This document shows positions 47,901-56,536 of a stretch of 64,000 nt of DNA, piece by piece. The notes under the pieces are model-generated. The model was not told the DNA's origin, searched no databases, and worked only from the letters and a program-made list of their open reading frames with translations. Source of the stretch: Bacteroidales bacterium UBA1173 (GTDB lineage Bacteria > Bacteroidota > Bacteroidia > Bacteroidales > F082); contig DBYZ01000003.1 of the NCBI GenBank assembly GCA_002311655.1, forward strand, positions 48,565-112,564, given 5' to 3'. Both the position numbers and the translations under genes were made by a program. Position 1 is the stretch's first letter; each line of letters begins with the position of its first letter.

Positions 47901-49659
47901 AACTAGTAATAACCAACCTTGCGCTTCCGTTATTTAAATACAAAGGACAATTCGCCGTTCCGCTCAACACATCTCCTTGATTAAAGCCATGACCGCTATA
48001 GTTATTAATATAAAATCCTTTTGTACCATCAGTAACAAAAGCATATGTCGTTGAAGCACCACTTACGACCCAGTTATCAAAAGTAATATACACATTGGTT
48101 GTAGTACTACCAACCTGTACCGCTTTATCATAAATCTCTTGCATTGTCGTGAGAGGAGTTGTAATTGTATATTCTGCAGTTGCTACAGAACTGCTTTCGT
48201 CTTCTTTAATAGCAATAGCTTTTATTGTTGTATTGCTTGTAATGTTAATAGCTCCTGAATATAAAGTGCTACTTTCTGTAGGTGTTGTTCCGTCTAAAGT
48301 ATAGTAAATAGCTGCACCTGTTGTCTGGCAAGCTATGGTTATATTCTGTGCACCAATATAATTGCCAGCTGCAGGGCTAAATGTAGGTGTTGCAACAGAT
48401 GAAGGCAAACCAATGGTAATAGTAAACTTGGTAATCTGAGCATAATTTGAGGCATTTGATGGACGTGACATAGTAACGGCGTTTGCAGCTCCCGTCCATG
48501 TACCAGTAGTTCCACTTAATGTGTAACCTGTTGGAGAAAATGTTATATCGGATTGTGTGGTAGAAAACGTAATCACAATACTTTTAATCTCATATCCTGT
48601 TGGAGCCGTAAAGGTCAAAGTGTTGTCCTTGTAGAAACGCATAGATGTTGTATTTGCGTAAGTTGAGCCAGTTCCTTTCGTCCAATTCAAAGAAACGTTA
48701 TCCTTTTCTCCAGAAAGCTCAGAAAAATCGTTTCCGCTGAATTGGGCTGTTTTACCCCAGAATGAATAGTTAGGAGTGATTTCAATCTCTGTTGGTTGCA
48801 CGTAAGGTGTATTGTCAACGACAGTCATCTCGTAAGTGTCGGAGGAGCCTTGATATGTCCCACTAACACCAGCATATGTGGCGGTGAAGGTCACGGTTCC
48901 TGCAGCAACTAGAGTAACAGCACCTGTGCTGGCATTGATGGTGGCAACATCATCATCGCTGCCACTCCAGGTGACGGTTGCACCATCGACAGCATTACCG
49001 CCAGAGGTTACTGTTGCGCTCAACGAACCGGCTGCCGTACCAGAATAAACATCATTGTTAGTAATGCCATCGGCACTGATAGTGGTTGTTGTGGCCGCTG
49101 CTTGAGAACCAGAAGAATATGTAATTGTAATTGACTTAATATAGCAATACTTGCCGGTTTCAACAGTTAATGTCGATAATGAGGCAATATTTAAATCGGT
49201 AATATTCATATTCTCAAAAGATGAACTATTTGGAGTGCTTATAGCATTTGCCAATATAGTGTTTCCATTTTTCACAGTTATAGTTGTAGTTTTGTCACTT
49301 GCATATGATGCTCTATTTAATGTAATTTGTGTCACATTTGTTAACGCTGTAAATGATATTGTAAATGAACCAGCACTTGATGACGCTCCTGCTTTCAAGC
49401 CGTAATTAGGTTTTCCTTTATAACATTTAGAAGTAGCACTACATGTTATTGTTCCGAAAGCAGCATCACTACTAGCTATACCAGTTGAAACAAAATTAGA
49501 TGTTGTATAAGCGGTACTGCTATCGCCTCCTGATGATTGATTAGCAAACGTTATTGTTGCAGTAGTATTTGCATTATTCTGCCCCCACATCCTTCCCGTT
49601 GAGGCAATAATTGTCAGCAGCATCAACGCTGCCATTAAAAATGTAAATTTTTTCTTCAT
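44995..49659 (-). CDS. Giant multidomain adhesin-like T9SS cargo
   Basis: 1554 residues. Signal peptide (FLMAALMLLTIIASTGRMWG), then Ser/Thr/Asn-rich beta domains. Recognisable pieces are a Big_2-like module (TVTWSGSDDDVATINASTGA), a chitobiase/Fn3-associated repeat (AAIYYTLDGTTPTESSTLYS), and InlB/Listeria-type repeats (DDCYTLTGWTVLDG, ALPTGYAFAGWSTEAGN). The tail VSGEGELQIFDVMGRKVSTM ... GVYIFRMEGKTQKIVVR is a T9SS sorting signal. It is probably surface-attached and binding; no enzyme domain is seen. No TAnnTTTG promoter lies in the 68 nt upstream, so expression may read through the structured RNA and terminator at 49728-50022. Confidence 0.88.
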   Translation of the reverse strand: MKKKFTFLMAALMLLTIIASTGRMWGQNNANTTATITFANQSSGGDSSTAYTTSNFVSTGIASSDAAFGTITCSATSKCYKGKPNYGLKAGASSSAGSFTISFTALTNVTQITLNRASYASDKTTTITVKNGNTILANAISTPNSSSFENMNITDLNIASLSTLTVETGKYCYIKSITITYSSGSQAAATTTTISADGITNNDVYSGTAAGSLSATVTSGGNAVDGATVTWSGSDDDVATINASTGAVTLVAAGTVTFTATYAGVSGTYQGSSDTYEMTVVDNTPYVQPTEIEITPNYSFWGKTAQFSGNDFSELSGEKDNVSLNWTKGTGSTYANTTSMRFYKDNTLTFTAPTGYEIKSIVITFSTTQSDITFSPTGYTLSGTTGTWTGAANAVTMSRPSNASNYAQITKFTITIGLPSSVATPTFSPAAGNYIGAQNITIACQTTGAAIYYTLDGTTPTESSTLYSGAINITSNTTIKAIAIKEDESSSVATAEYTITTPLTTMQEIYDKAVQVGSTTTNVYITFDNWVVSGASTTYAFVTDGTKGFYINNYSGHGFNQGDVLSGTANCPLYLNNGSARLVITSSTTGLEVNSGGNVEVADIPMANLAGVNTGAVVSYHDLTYSNYMLSDGTTSIKPYSTLYSYSSLTSGKKYNVTGVYWQYNTTTKEILPRSSYEICLAAQMTAPSFEPFSYLYPDGGPATQNVAISGTDFTEALTVTAPENYQVSNDNSTWGTTTTFAQSSGNVSGTLYVRLVGGLKVGIYNGDLTFTSGNYLTTKTSALAGTVSANATYAITLNQSSEATIAADYAVAEAGQTITLSYSNLDDCYTLTGWTVLDGNANEVPVTNNQFTMPASAVEVEGIFTLKTFTVQYSVNGEIKTALNQTGIDCGDAVTLKTASDISAASIALPTGYAFAGWSTEAGNTNIISSLIVSANTTLYAVLLPSGAATSYEKVTKLSDITTGTYFIVSDFYVLPSATTSSAPVMSDKYIIGASLSDTYNTPINGTLWYFTGTNDAMTIKNGENKYLYTNNTNNSVRVGDTQGTWTFEINDVGFAMKSNNNRYCATTNNNDWRSYTTANSEYYRDGGKIYLYKEVIPTSYTLIEEVTSTPVTLPSIESTYLITVKSNGVLTVEGEGTGTAANLIIEDGGQLITSSANVKATVKKNITAPSAWTQDNKTGWYAISSTVGTISDITSVSNFANQTFDLYKYVESSNVGYGWINYNNPAQTSTFGGLVNGQGYLYARKDGATVSFTGNVNHTDVTLTGLTANNTANVNLQGIHLIGNPYTHNIYKGVALTATAGGMAETYYRLDGNNLWVVESDDTPIGPGQGFLVKVTTNNTTLTFTNNASAPGSSKANNDYIRFAVSNSEYEDATFALFQKGEGLRKINHRNTEAPMIYISQNDANYASATMDDDTKSFNLNFEAKTMGQYKLSYKVNGEFNYLHVIDRTTGEDIDMLLEGSYSFIGSPMDNAQRFIVRLGYLPNYEDNGEDIFAYQSGNDIVVSGEGELQIFDVMGRKVSTMNIYGVETISGIAQGVYIFRMEGKTQKIVVR

Positions 49660-49727
49660 TTTGTAGTTGTGTTTAATTTGTTATTATTTTTTCAATTTTT
49701 CCTAATTTTTCATTTTGCGCCAGCAAT

Positions 49728-49768
49728 AAAAAAAGAGCCTCAAAATCTCTTCAGATCTTAAAGCTCTT
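49728..49768 (-). terminator. Terminator or attenuator upstream of the adhesin
   Basis: On the minus strand AAGAGC (49768-49763) pairs with GCTCTT (49738-49733), with an inner AAGATCT/AGATTTT helix, followed by a T run. It lies 69 nt before the adhesin start. Confidence 0.8.
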
Positions 49769-49769
49769 A

Positions 49770-50022
49770 TTCCTGTATGTATGAAAAAAGGCGTTTGCCA
49801 TTTCTTTCCATATCGTTTCGTTAGGCTCTGGTAAACCTGTGCATCCGATAAGGGGAAACAACTCACGCCAAAACGACGTGAGCTTTTCGCCTACTTATTC
49901 CCGATGCTTTGTAAAATTTACCAGATTTTAACGAAAGGGAACAAGAGCGTAAAGCTCTGAGTATTATTTGTTTACAATTTTATTTTACATAACCATTATT
50001 GTTTTCACTATGCTTTTTTTTC
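49770..50022 (-). ncRNA. Structured RNA, unassigned (6S-like candidate)
   Basis: Five nested or apical helices can be drawn within 49806-49941: TTTCGTTA (49936-49929) with TAACGAAA; TCTGGTAAA (49925-49917) with TTTACCAGA; GCATC (49907-49903) with GATGC; ATAAG with CTTAT; and an apical CTCACG/CGTGAG hairpin. A separate AGAGC/GCTCT hairpin precedes. The rod-like shape with internal loops recalls 6S RNA (Bacteroidales-1-type). A leader switch for the adhesin is the alternative. A TATTTTTG promoter lies just upstream. The helices are seen; the identity is inferred. Confidence 0.6.
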
Positions 50023-50028
50023 GCGGTG

Positions 50029-50036
50029 CAAAAATA
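50029..50036 (-). promoter_or_regulatory. -7 promoter element of the structured RNA
   Basis: TATTTTTG on the minus strand matches TAnnTTTG. Transcription would begin near 50022. Confidence 0.7.
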
Positions 50037-50117
50037 CAAACTTTTTTAATTGAATTGACGGTTTCTTGAAAAAAGTTTACAACACACGTGATAATACTCT
50101 AACAAACCATCAAGTTA

Positions 50118-50609
50118 CTATGCTTTTACCATCTTCTTCACCTCGTCAACTTCCTTTATCAACTGATCTGATGTCGGAAGATACAACTTATATTCACTGG
50201 CTAAAATGGTCTTGTTATCTTCAGGCAATGTCATTTTCACAACGGTCATAATAATTCACATACATCTGCAATTGTCCCAAATCCTGATGAGTTAGTTTAT
50301 CTGTTTTGATTTCAACAACAACAAAACAACGCAACAGCCGATTATAAAGCACAAGGTCAACAAAAAATTCATCATCTTCAAGCATTATTCTCTTCTGGCG
50401 AGCTACATTTATCGTTTGACATCAATAATCTTTCATACAAAAGAGAATTGATTTGACGTTCTGTTTCTCGTGCCGTCCATGCATTGTTGTTCTTCCTCAA
50501 ATATCCGTTTTCCAAGATTCCAGTACATTTGAACTCTGCAGAAGTCAACACTATGCACGGCATTCTTTCTAGCCGTTTCAATTATTTGACGTACGTCCTG
50601 ATAAAGCAT
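50118..50609 (-). pseudogene. YhcG/DUF1016 nuclease pseudogene
   Basis: Three frames carry ordered pieces of a YhcG-type PD-(D/E)XK protein. The N-terminus is MLYQDVRQIIETARKNAVHS and VQMYWNLGKRIFEEEQQ. Next comes AWTARETERQINSLLYERLL. Then the nuclease core: EDDEFFVDLVLYNRLLRCFV, VEIKTDKLTHQDLGQLQMYV. A C-terminal LPEDNKTILASEYKLYLPTS follows. Internal deletions and at least two frame changes separate them. The full family protein is about 340 residues; here 164 codons remain. It is non-functional. Confidence 0.85.
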
Positions 50610-50631
50610 AGAAAATGATGTCCTTTCTGCT

Positions 50632-50681
50632 TTTTTAACATTTAATTCAGAAATTTGGAATAAATCTTAAAAAATTTTAAC
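50632..50681. repeat. 50-bp dispersed repeat, copy 2
   Basis: Matches 44577-44626 at 47 of 50 positions by eye. It lies 22 bp upstream of the YhcG pseudogene start and overlaps the end of the small fragment at 50642-50725. Confidence 0.85.
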
Positions 50682-50725
50682 TTCAAATCGTCTTCATCGT
50701 AAATTATCAATTCGTTATCTGCCAT
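50642..50725 (-). pseudogene. Truncated acidic small protein remnant
   Basis: 27 codons: MADNELIIYDEDDLKLKFFK then IYSKFLN and stop. The start NELIIYDEDD looks like the N-terminus of a conserved Bacteroidales hypothetical protein, but the rest is cut off at the 50-bp repeat. This identification is from memory and uncertain. Confidence 0.4.
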
Positions 50726-50793
50726 AGCTAAATTTTAAAAAATCGACAAAGAATTTTTTTCGTGTTTTTCGTGATTTTAGATGTAAAAAATAT

Positions 50794-50801
50794 TATTTTT
50801 G
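50794..50801 (+). promoter_or_regulatory. -7 promoter element of purL
   Basis: TATTTTTG matches TAnnTTTG, 20 nt before the ATG at 50822. Confidence 0.75.
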
Positions 50802-50821
50802 CACTCGAAAAAATTAACACC

Positions 50822-53800
50822 ATGATACTCTTTTTCGAGACCCTTCAGAAAAACATCATCGCTGTAGAAAGCGCTGAGAATCATTCAGATAACGATATCA
50901 AAAAGTTTAACTGGCTCTTCGGCGACGCCAAAAAAATCGAAGGAGAAACAGTCAAAGGCTACTTCTTCGGACCACGCCGCGAGATGATCACTCCTTGGAG
51001 CACCAACGCCGTCGAAATAACTCAAAACATGGGCATTCGCGGCGTTTCTCGTATCGAGGAGTTCCATCCCGTCGAGGAAAACGACAACAGCTTCGACCCG
51101 ATGCTGCAGAACAAATACCACGACCTCGACCAGAACGTGTTTTTCGTCGACCGCAAGCCTGAGCCGCTGAAATATATCACCGACATCGACGCCTACAACA
51201 ACGAGGAAGGTCTCGCACTCAGCCAGGAAGAGATTGATTATCTTAAAGGTATAAGCAAGAAGATAGGCCGCGCCCTTACCGACAGCGAGGTGTACGGCTT
51301 CGCACAGGTCAACTCGGAGCACTGCCGCCACAAAATCTTCAACGGCACCTTTATTATTAATGGTAAAGAGATGCCCGACACGCTGTTCGCACTCATCAAA
51401 AAGACCTCAAAAACTAACACCAACCGTCTCGTTTCGGCTTACAAAGACAACGTCGCCTTCATCCTCGGACCGAAGGTCGAGCAGTTCGCGCCGGCGACCC
51501 AGCATAAGGCTGACTTCTTCAAAATCAAAGATATAGACACCGTCATCTCTGTCAAGGCAGAGACACATAACTTCCCGACCACTGTCGAGCCGTTCAACGG
51601 AGCCGCGACAGGCACCGGCGGTGAGATCCGCGACCGTCTCGCAGGCGGTAGAGGCTCTATCCCGTTGGCAGGAACAGCCGTTTACATGACGCCATATCCT
51701 CGTAATAACGAAGACTCGAAATGGGAAGACAACTTCAAGGCGCGTCCGTGGCTCTATCAGACCCCTGAAGAGCTGCTCATCAAGGCATCGAACGGAGCAT
51801 CGGACTTCGGAAACAAGTTCGGACAGCCGCTAATCAACGGCTCGCTCCTCACCTTCGAACATACTGAAGGCGCTGGCAAAGGCGAAGACTTCGGCTACGA
51901 CAAGGTCATCATGCTCGCTGGCGGCATCGGGTTCGCTCCTGCCGACGACAGCATGAAGGAAGACCCTGAGCCGGGCGACCTCATCATCGTTCTGGGCGGC
52001 GACAACTATCGCATCGGAATGGGCGGCGCAGCAGTGTCGAGCGTAGGAACAGGCCAATATTCCAACGCCATCGAGCTCAACGCCGTGCAGCGTGCCAACC
52101 CAGAGATGCAGAAACGTGTTGCTAACGTCATCCGCGCCATGGTGGAGAACGACAGCAACCCTGTCCGCTCCATCCACGACCACGGCGCAGGCGGCCACCT
52201 CAACTGCCTCAGCGAGCTAATAGACAAGAGCGGCGGCACAGTGTATGTCGATAACCTGCCAGTCGGCGACCCGACACTTTCCGACAAGGAGATTATCGGA
52301 AACGAGTCGCAGGAACGCATGGGACTCCTTGTTAATAAACAAGATACCGAGATTATCCGCCAGACAGCCGAACGCGAGCGCGCACCTTATTATATGGTAG
52401 GCGAGTCGACCGACGACCAGCGTCTGCGCTTCGTCCGCAAAAACGGCGTCAACCCGATTGACTTGAGTTTGTCAGACTTCTTCGGAAGCGCTCCTAAGAC
52501 CGTTTTGACAGATAAAACGAAAGATTATCATTTCCAAGATATTGATTATAAACAAGATAAGTTTGAGGATTACCTCAAGAGCGTGCTTCAGCTCGAAGGC
52601 GTGGCATGTAAGGACTGGCTCACCAACAAGGTGGACCGCTCCGTGACAGGCCGTGTGGCGTTGCAGCAGTGCGCCGGCGAGGTGCAGCTTCCACTCACCG
52701 ACCTCGGCATCATGGCTCTTGACTATCAAGGTGTTAGAGGCATAGGAACAGCACTCGGACATGCCCCGGCAGCGGCATTGGTAAGCCCTGAAGCAGGCTC
52801 GAGACTGTCAGTGGCTGAGTCACTTACAAACTTGGTGTGGGCACCTATCGAGGAGAACCTCAAAGGCGTGTCATTGAGCGCCAACTGGATGTGGCCAGCC
52901 AAGAACCCGGGCGAGAACGCACGACTCTACCGCGCTGTCAAGGCATTGAGCGACTTCGTGTTAGCACTCGGAATCAACGTCCCGACAGGTAAAGATTCAC
53001 TGTCGATGACGCAGAAATACAAGAACGGACAGAAGGTCCTTGCCCCTGGCACCGTCATCGTGACAGCAGCGGGCGAAGTGACAGACATCAGAAAAGCCAT
53101 TAAACCAGTGGTTGTCAACGACAAAGACACTGAGATTCTGTACATCGACTTCTCAAAAGACGCCTTCAAACTCGGCGGCAGCAGCTTCGCGCAAATCATC
53201 AACAGAGTCGGTGACAACACACCAGATATCGTTGATACTGAATACTTTAAGAAGTGTTTCAACACTTTACAGAAGCTCATCGAACAGAAGCTCGTCCTTG
53301 CAGGTCACGATGTGTCGGCTGGCGGCTTGATCACAACCTTATTAGAGATGTGCTTCGCCAACAACGAAGGCGGCTTGGACATCGACCTCAGCGCATTCGA
53401 CAAGAACGACCTCATCAGCGTGGCGTTCAGCGAGCAACCAAGCGTGGTGATTCAGGTTAAAGACAAGAAAGTCAAGGAGTTACTAGACAAAGAAGGCATC
53501 AAATACACCGTCATCGGTAAGGTTTCAGATAAGAGAAATATCGCTTTGAAGAAAGGTGGCGAGTCTTACACCTTGGATATCAACGCATTACGCGACCTTT
53601 GGTATAAGAGCTCATATCTCCTCGACAGAAAACAGAGCGGCGAAGTCAAAGCCAAAGAACGTTTCGAAAACTATAAGAATCAGGCACTTAAGTTTGATTT
53701 CGGAAGCTTCACCGGCAAGGCTAAAGACCTGGGCATCGACATGCACCGTCGCACTCCGTCGGGCGTGAAGGCCGCCATCATCCGTGAGAAAGGCTGCCAA

Positions 53801-54514
53801 TGTGACCGTGAAATGGCTTACGCGCTCTACACGGCCGGTTTCGACGTCAAAGATGTTCACATGACCGACCTCGTGAGCGGGCGCGAAGACCTCAGCGACG
53901 TGAATATGATAGTGTTTGTTGGCGGTTTCAGCAACTCCGACGTTCTCGGTTCGGCGAAGGGCTGGGCTGGAGCGTTCCTCTTCAACGAGAAGGCACGCAC
54001 CGCTCTCGAGAACTTCTACAAACGTCCGGATACCATGAGTCTTGGGGTGTGCAACGGCTGCCAGCTCATGACGGAGCTCAACCTCATCTATCCTGAGCAC
54101 GACAAGCATCCGCGCATGATCCACAACGACTCACACAAGTTCGAGTCAGGCTTCGTGAACGTGAACATCGAAGACACCAACAGCATCATGCTCTCGACAC
54201 TCAAAGGACGCCGTCTCGGTGTCTGGATCGCACACGGCGAGGGCAAGTTCAACTTCCCATACGGCAAGGAGAAATACAACATCGCATTGACATACAGCTA
54301 CGACAGTTACCCGGCAAATCCTAACGGTTCACCATGGTTAGTGGCCGGTATCTGCTCAGCCGACGGACGTCATCTCGCGATGATGCCGCACCTCGAGAGA
54401 GCGTTCCTCCCATGGCAGTGGGCGTTCTATCCGCAGAATCGCAAAAACGATGAAGTTGCGCCGTGGATTGAGGCATTTGTGAATGCTCTGAATTGGATAA
54501 AGAAAAATAAGTAA
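50822..54514 (+). CDS. purL: Phosphoribosylformylglycinamidine synthase (single-chain PurL)
   Basis: 1230 residues from the ATG at 50822; an earlier in-frame Met (50762) precedes the promoter. The long single-chain FGAM synthase combines an N-terminal PurS-like part and two AIRS-like halves ([74 protein letters not shown]). The C-terminal glutaminase has nucleophile Cys in [10 protein letters not shown] and His/Glu in HGEGKF. It makes FGAM from FGAR, glutamine and ATP in purine synthesis. Transcribed alone, ending in the terminator at 54522-54552. Confidence 0.98.
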   Translation: MILFFETLQKNIIAVESAENHSDNDIKKFNWLFGDAKKIEGETVKGYFFGPRREMITPWSTNAVEITQNMGIRGVSRIEEFHPVEENDNSFDPMLQNKYHDLDQNVFFVDRKPEPLKYITDIDAYNNEEGLALSQEEIDYLKGISKKIGRALTDSEVYGFAQVNSEHCRHKIFNGTFIINGKEMPDTLFALIKKTSKTNTNRLVSAYKDNVAFILGPKVEQFAPATQHKADFFKIKDIDTVISVKAETHNFPTTVEPFNGAATGTGGEIRDRLAGGRGSIPLAGTAVYMTPYPRNNEDSKWEDNFKARPWLYQTPEELLIKASNGASDFGNKFGQPLINGSLLTFEHTEGAGKGEDFGYDKVIMLAGGIGFAPADDSMKEDPEPGDLIIVLGGDNYRIGMGGAAVSSVGTGQYSNAIELNAVQRANPEMQKRVANVIRAMVENDSNPVRSIHDHGAGGHLNCLSELIDKSGGTVYVDNLPVGDPTLSDKEIIGNESQERMGLLVNKQDTEIIRQTAERERAPYYMVGESTDDQRLRFVRKNGVNPIDLSLSDFFGSAPKTVLTDKTKDYHFQDIDYKQDKFEDYLKSVLQLEGVACKDWLTNKVDRSVTGRVALQQCAGEVQLPLTDLGIMALDYQGVRGIGTALGHAPAAALVSPEAGSRLSVAESLTNLVWAPIEENLKGVSLSANWMWPAKNPGENARLYRAVKALSDFVLALGINVPTGKDSLSMTQKYKNGQKVLAPGTVIVTAAGEVTDIRKAIKPVVVNDKDTEILYIDFSKDAFKLGGSSFAQIINRVGDNTPDIVDTEYFKKCFNTLQKLIEQKLVLAGHDVSAGGLITTLLEMCFANNEGGLDIDLSAFDKNDLISVAFSEQPSVVIQVKDKKVKELLDKEGIKYTVIGKVSDKRNIALKKGGESYTLDINALRDLWYKSSYLLDRKQSGEVKAKERFENYKNQALKFDFGSFTGKAKDLGIDMHRRTPSGVKAAIIREKGCQCDREMAYALYTAGFDVKDVHMTDLVSGREDLSDVNMIVFVGGFSNSDVLGSAKGWAGAFLFNEKARTALENFYKRPDTMSLGVCNGCQLMTELNLIYPEHDKHPRMIHNDSHKFESGFVNVNIEDTNSIMLSTLKGRRLGVWIAHGEGKFNFPYGKEKYNIALTYSYDSYPANPNGSPWLVAGICSADGRHLAMMPHLERAFLPWQWAFYPQNRKNDEVAPWIEAFVNALNWIKKNK

Positions 54515-54521
54515 TAACAAC

Positions 54522-54552
54522 AAAAAAGGTGGTTTCAAAACCACCTTTTTTT
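54522..54552. terminator. Bidirectional terminator between purL and holA
   Basis: GGTGGTTT (54528-54535) pairs with AAACCACC (54538-54545), flanked by A and T runs that give a U-run on both strands. The holA stop codon (54551-54553) overlaps its right end. Confidence 0.9.
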
Positions 54553-55552
54553 ATTTCATGAGTTTGTAAATCATCTCTCGGTACAAGTCTTTCTGGCTCA
54601 CGTCGCTGCTGGTGTTGTAACCTTTTGATTTCAAATCAAATTCACGCAAAATGGCGATGTTTTCTACACATTTTTTGATGTTGTAGCGGCGAGAGGCCTC
54701 GAAGTAGTCTTCGACGAAGAACGGGCTCACGCCGATGACGGCTGCGACGCTGTTTTTACTCTTGTCGGTAGCGTAATGCAGCTTCAAAACCTTGCAATAA
54801 TAAGCATAAAGCATTATCACTGTTGCGATTAGCGGATTTTCCTTGGTGTTGTCGCCGAAATAGTTGATGATTTGAACTGCCTTCGGGAAATCGCCGTAAC
54901 TGATGGCTTTCTGAAGCTCAAAGATATTGAAATCCTTGGAGATTCCGATGTTATACTCAACATCGAAGTCAGTGATTTCCTTGTTGTTAGGTACCGCCAC
55001 CATCAGCTTGTCAAGCTCGTTGCGCACTTTCTGCAGGTCGGTGCCGAGGTAATCGGCGAGCATCTGACAAGCCTTCTGCTGAATCTTGTAGTTTTTGCTG
55101 CCCAAATAGTTGACTATCCACTTCGGGATGTCGCGGTCGTACAGCTTCTTTGACTCGAACAAGACATAGTCTTTGTCGAGCGTTTTCGCGAACTTCAGAC
55201 GTTTGTCGAGCTTCTTGTATTTGTAATTCAGGACGAGGATGGTCGTCTCGGGAATCATCTCCAGGAACGGTTCCATCGACTCGATATTTTTCACGTCTTG
55301 AGCTTCTTTCACTATGATTACCAAGTAGTTACCCATCATCGGGAAGTTACGCGCCTGCGTCACGATGTCGTGCACGTTGACATCTTTTCCGTAAAGGATG
55401 ATCTGGTTGAAAGCCTTGTCGGCCTCATCCAGCACGGTGCTCTCGATGGCGTCGCTGATAGAGTCGATGAAATACGGCTCCTCGCCCATCAGGAAATACA
55501 CCGGATGGTAAATCTTGTTTTTTATCTCGGAAAGAATCTGCTCGTACGTCAT
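54551..55552 (-). CDS. holA: DNA polymerase III subunit delta
   Basis: 333 residues. N-terminal HPVYFLMGEEPYFIDSISDA is the delta-subunit start (clamp-loader AAA-like domain). LVIIVKEAQDVKNIESMEPF corresponds to the next strand-helix. The C-terminal helical collar includes NIFELQKAISYGDFPKAVQI and VAAVIGVSPFFVEDYFEASR. HolA opens the beta clamp during loading. It overlaps the AMP nucleosidase stop/start by one base (TGATG). Confidence 0.95.
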   Translation of the reverse strand: MTYEQILSEIKNKIYHPVYFLMGEEPYFIDSISDAIESTVLDEADKAFNQIILYGKDVNVHDIVTQARNFPMMGNYLVIIVKEAQDVKNIESMEPFLEMIPETTILVLNYKYKKLDKRLKFAKTLDKDYVLFESKKLYDRDIPKWIVNYLGSKNYKIQQKACQMLADYLGTDLQKVRNELDKLMVAVPNNKEITDFDVEYNIGISKDFNIFELQKAISYGDFPKAVQIINYFGDNTKENPLIATVIMLYAYYCKVLKLHYATDKSKNSVAAVIGVSPFFVEDYFEASRRYNIKKCVENIAILREFDLKSKGYNTSSDVSQKDLYREMIYKLMK

Positions 55553-56322
55553 CAGAAACGCAAATGTTTGACTGTCATCTTGTTGTCGATAATCTGATGC
55601 AATGCGTCGATGCCAATTTTAATATGTTCGTCGACGAACATGGAGCTCACTTTCTTGTCGCTCTCCTCTGTCTTGACGCCTTCCGGAATCATCGGCTGGT
55701 CGGAGACGAGAAGCAAAGCGCCAGTAGGAATCTCGTTGGCGAAGCCTGCCGCGAAGATGGTTGCCGTCTCCATATCCACTGCCATGCAGCGTGTCTTGTG
55801 CAGATATTCCTTAAAATCCTCGTCATGTTCCCACACTCGGCGGTTGGTGGTATATACGGTACCTGTCCAGTAGTCGTGACCGTGGTCGCGGATTGACGTC
55901 GAGATAGCTTTTTGCATCGAGAAGGCTGGCAAAGCCGGGACTTCAGGCAAAAGATAATTGTCCGACGTTCCCTCGCCACGGATAGCGGCGATAGGCAGGA
56001 TAAGGTCACCGACCTGATTTTTCTTTTTCACGCCACCGCATTTTCCGAGGAATAGCACAGCTTTCGGATGAATGGCCGTCAAAAGGTCCATGATAGTTGC
56101 AGCATTAGGACTTCCCATTCCGAAATTTATCATCGTGATGTCACCGGAAGTGGCACAAGGCATCGAGCGGTCTTCGCCGATAATCCTGACATTGTTATAC
56201 TCTGAAAAGAAATCCAGATAATGTTTGAAATTGGTCAGAATTATATATTTCCCAAACTTTTCGAGTTTCATGCCAGTGTAACGTGGCAGCCAGTTTTCAG
56301 TGATTTCTTGTTTTGTCTTCAT
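55552..56322 (-). CDS. amn: AMP nucleosidase, short Bacteroidota type
   Basis: 256 residues. The nucleoside-phosphorylase fold is clear: INFGMGSPNAATIMDLLTAI, VLFLGKCGGVKKKNQVGDLI, and CMAVDMETATIFAAGF with the catalytic MET. It matches the short AMP nucleosidase of Bacteroides (AMP to adenine plus ribose 5-phosphate) and lacks the long N-terminal domain of the E. coli enzyme (484 residues). A uridine or other nucleoside phosphorylase is the alternative. First gene of the amn-holA pair. Confidence 0.88.
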   Translation of the reverse strand: MKTKQEITENWLPRYTGMKLEKFGKYIILTNFKHYLDFFSEYNNVRIIGEDRSMPCATSGDITMINFGMGSPNAATIMDLLTAIHPKAVLFLGKCGGVKKKNQVGDLILPIAAIRGEGTSDNYLLPEVPALPAFSMQKAISTSIRDHGHDYWTGTVYTTNRRVWEHDEDFKEYLHKTRCMAVDMETATIFAAGFANEIPTGALLLVSDQPMIPEGVKTEESDKKVSSMFVDEHIKIGIDALHQIIDNKMTVKHLRF

Positions 56323-56336
56323 GATACAATTTTTTG

Positions 56337-56344
56337 CAAAAATA
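56337..56344 (-). promoter_or_regulatory. -7 promoter element of amn-holA
   Basis: TATTTTTG on the minus strand matches TAnnTTTG, 15 nt before the start. Confidence 0.7.
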
Positions 56345-56377
56345 ATATTTTTTTTTCACACAAAACATTTTTTATTC

Positions 56378-56490
56378 CGTCATTTCGACTGAAGCGAAGC
56401 GGAATGGAGAAATCACCGCCATCTGGATTGTTACGTAACATTCAATTGTTTGAGATTTCTCGACTACACTTCGTTTCGCTCGAAATAACG
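56378..56490. repeat. Dispersed REP/MITE-like repeat, copy B
   Basis: Starts CGTCATTTCGACTGAAGCGA and ends TCGAAATAACG, the same terminal arms and inner GAGAAATCACCGCC as copy A at 28321-28419, with a longer middle. It lies between the divergent amn and radical-SAM promoters. Confidence 0.87.
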
Positions 56491-56513
56491 ATGGAACGTA
56501 ACGTATTTTTTAC

Positions 56514-56521
56514 TACTTTTG
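56514..56521 (+). promoter_or_regulatory. -7 promoter element of the radical SAM gene
   Basis: TACTTTTG matches TAnnTTTG, 15 nt before the ATG at 56537. Confidence 0.7.
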
Positions 56522-56536
56522 CAAAAAATTTTGGAA

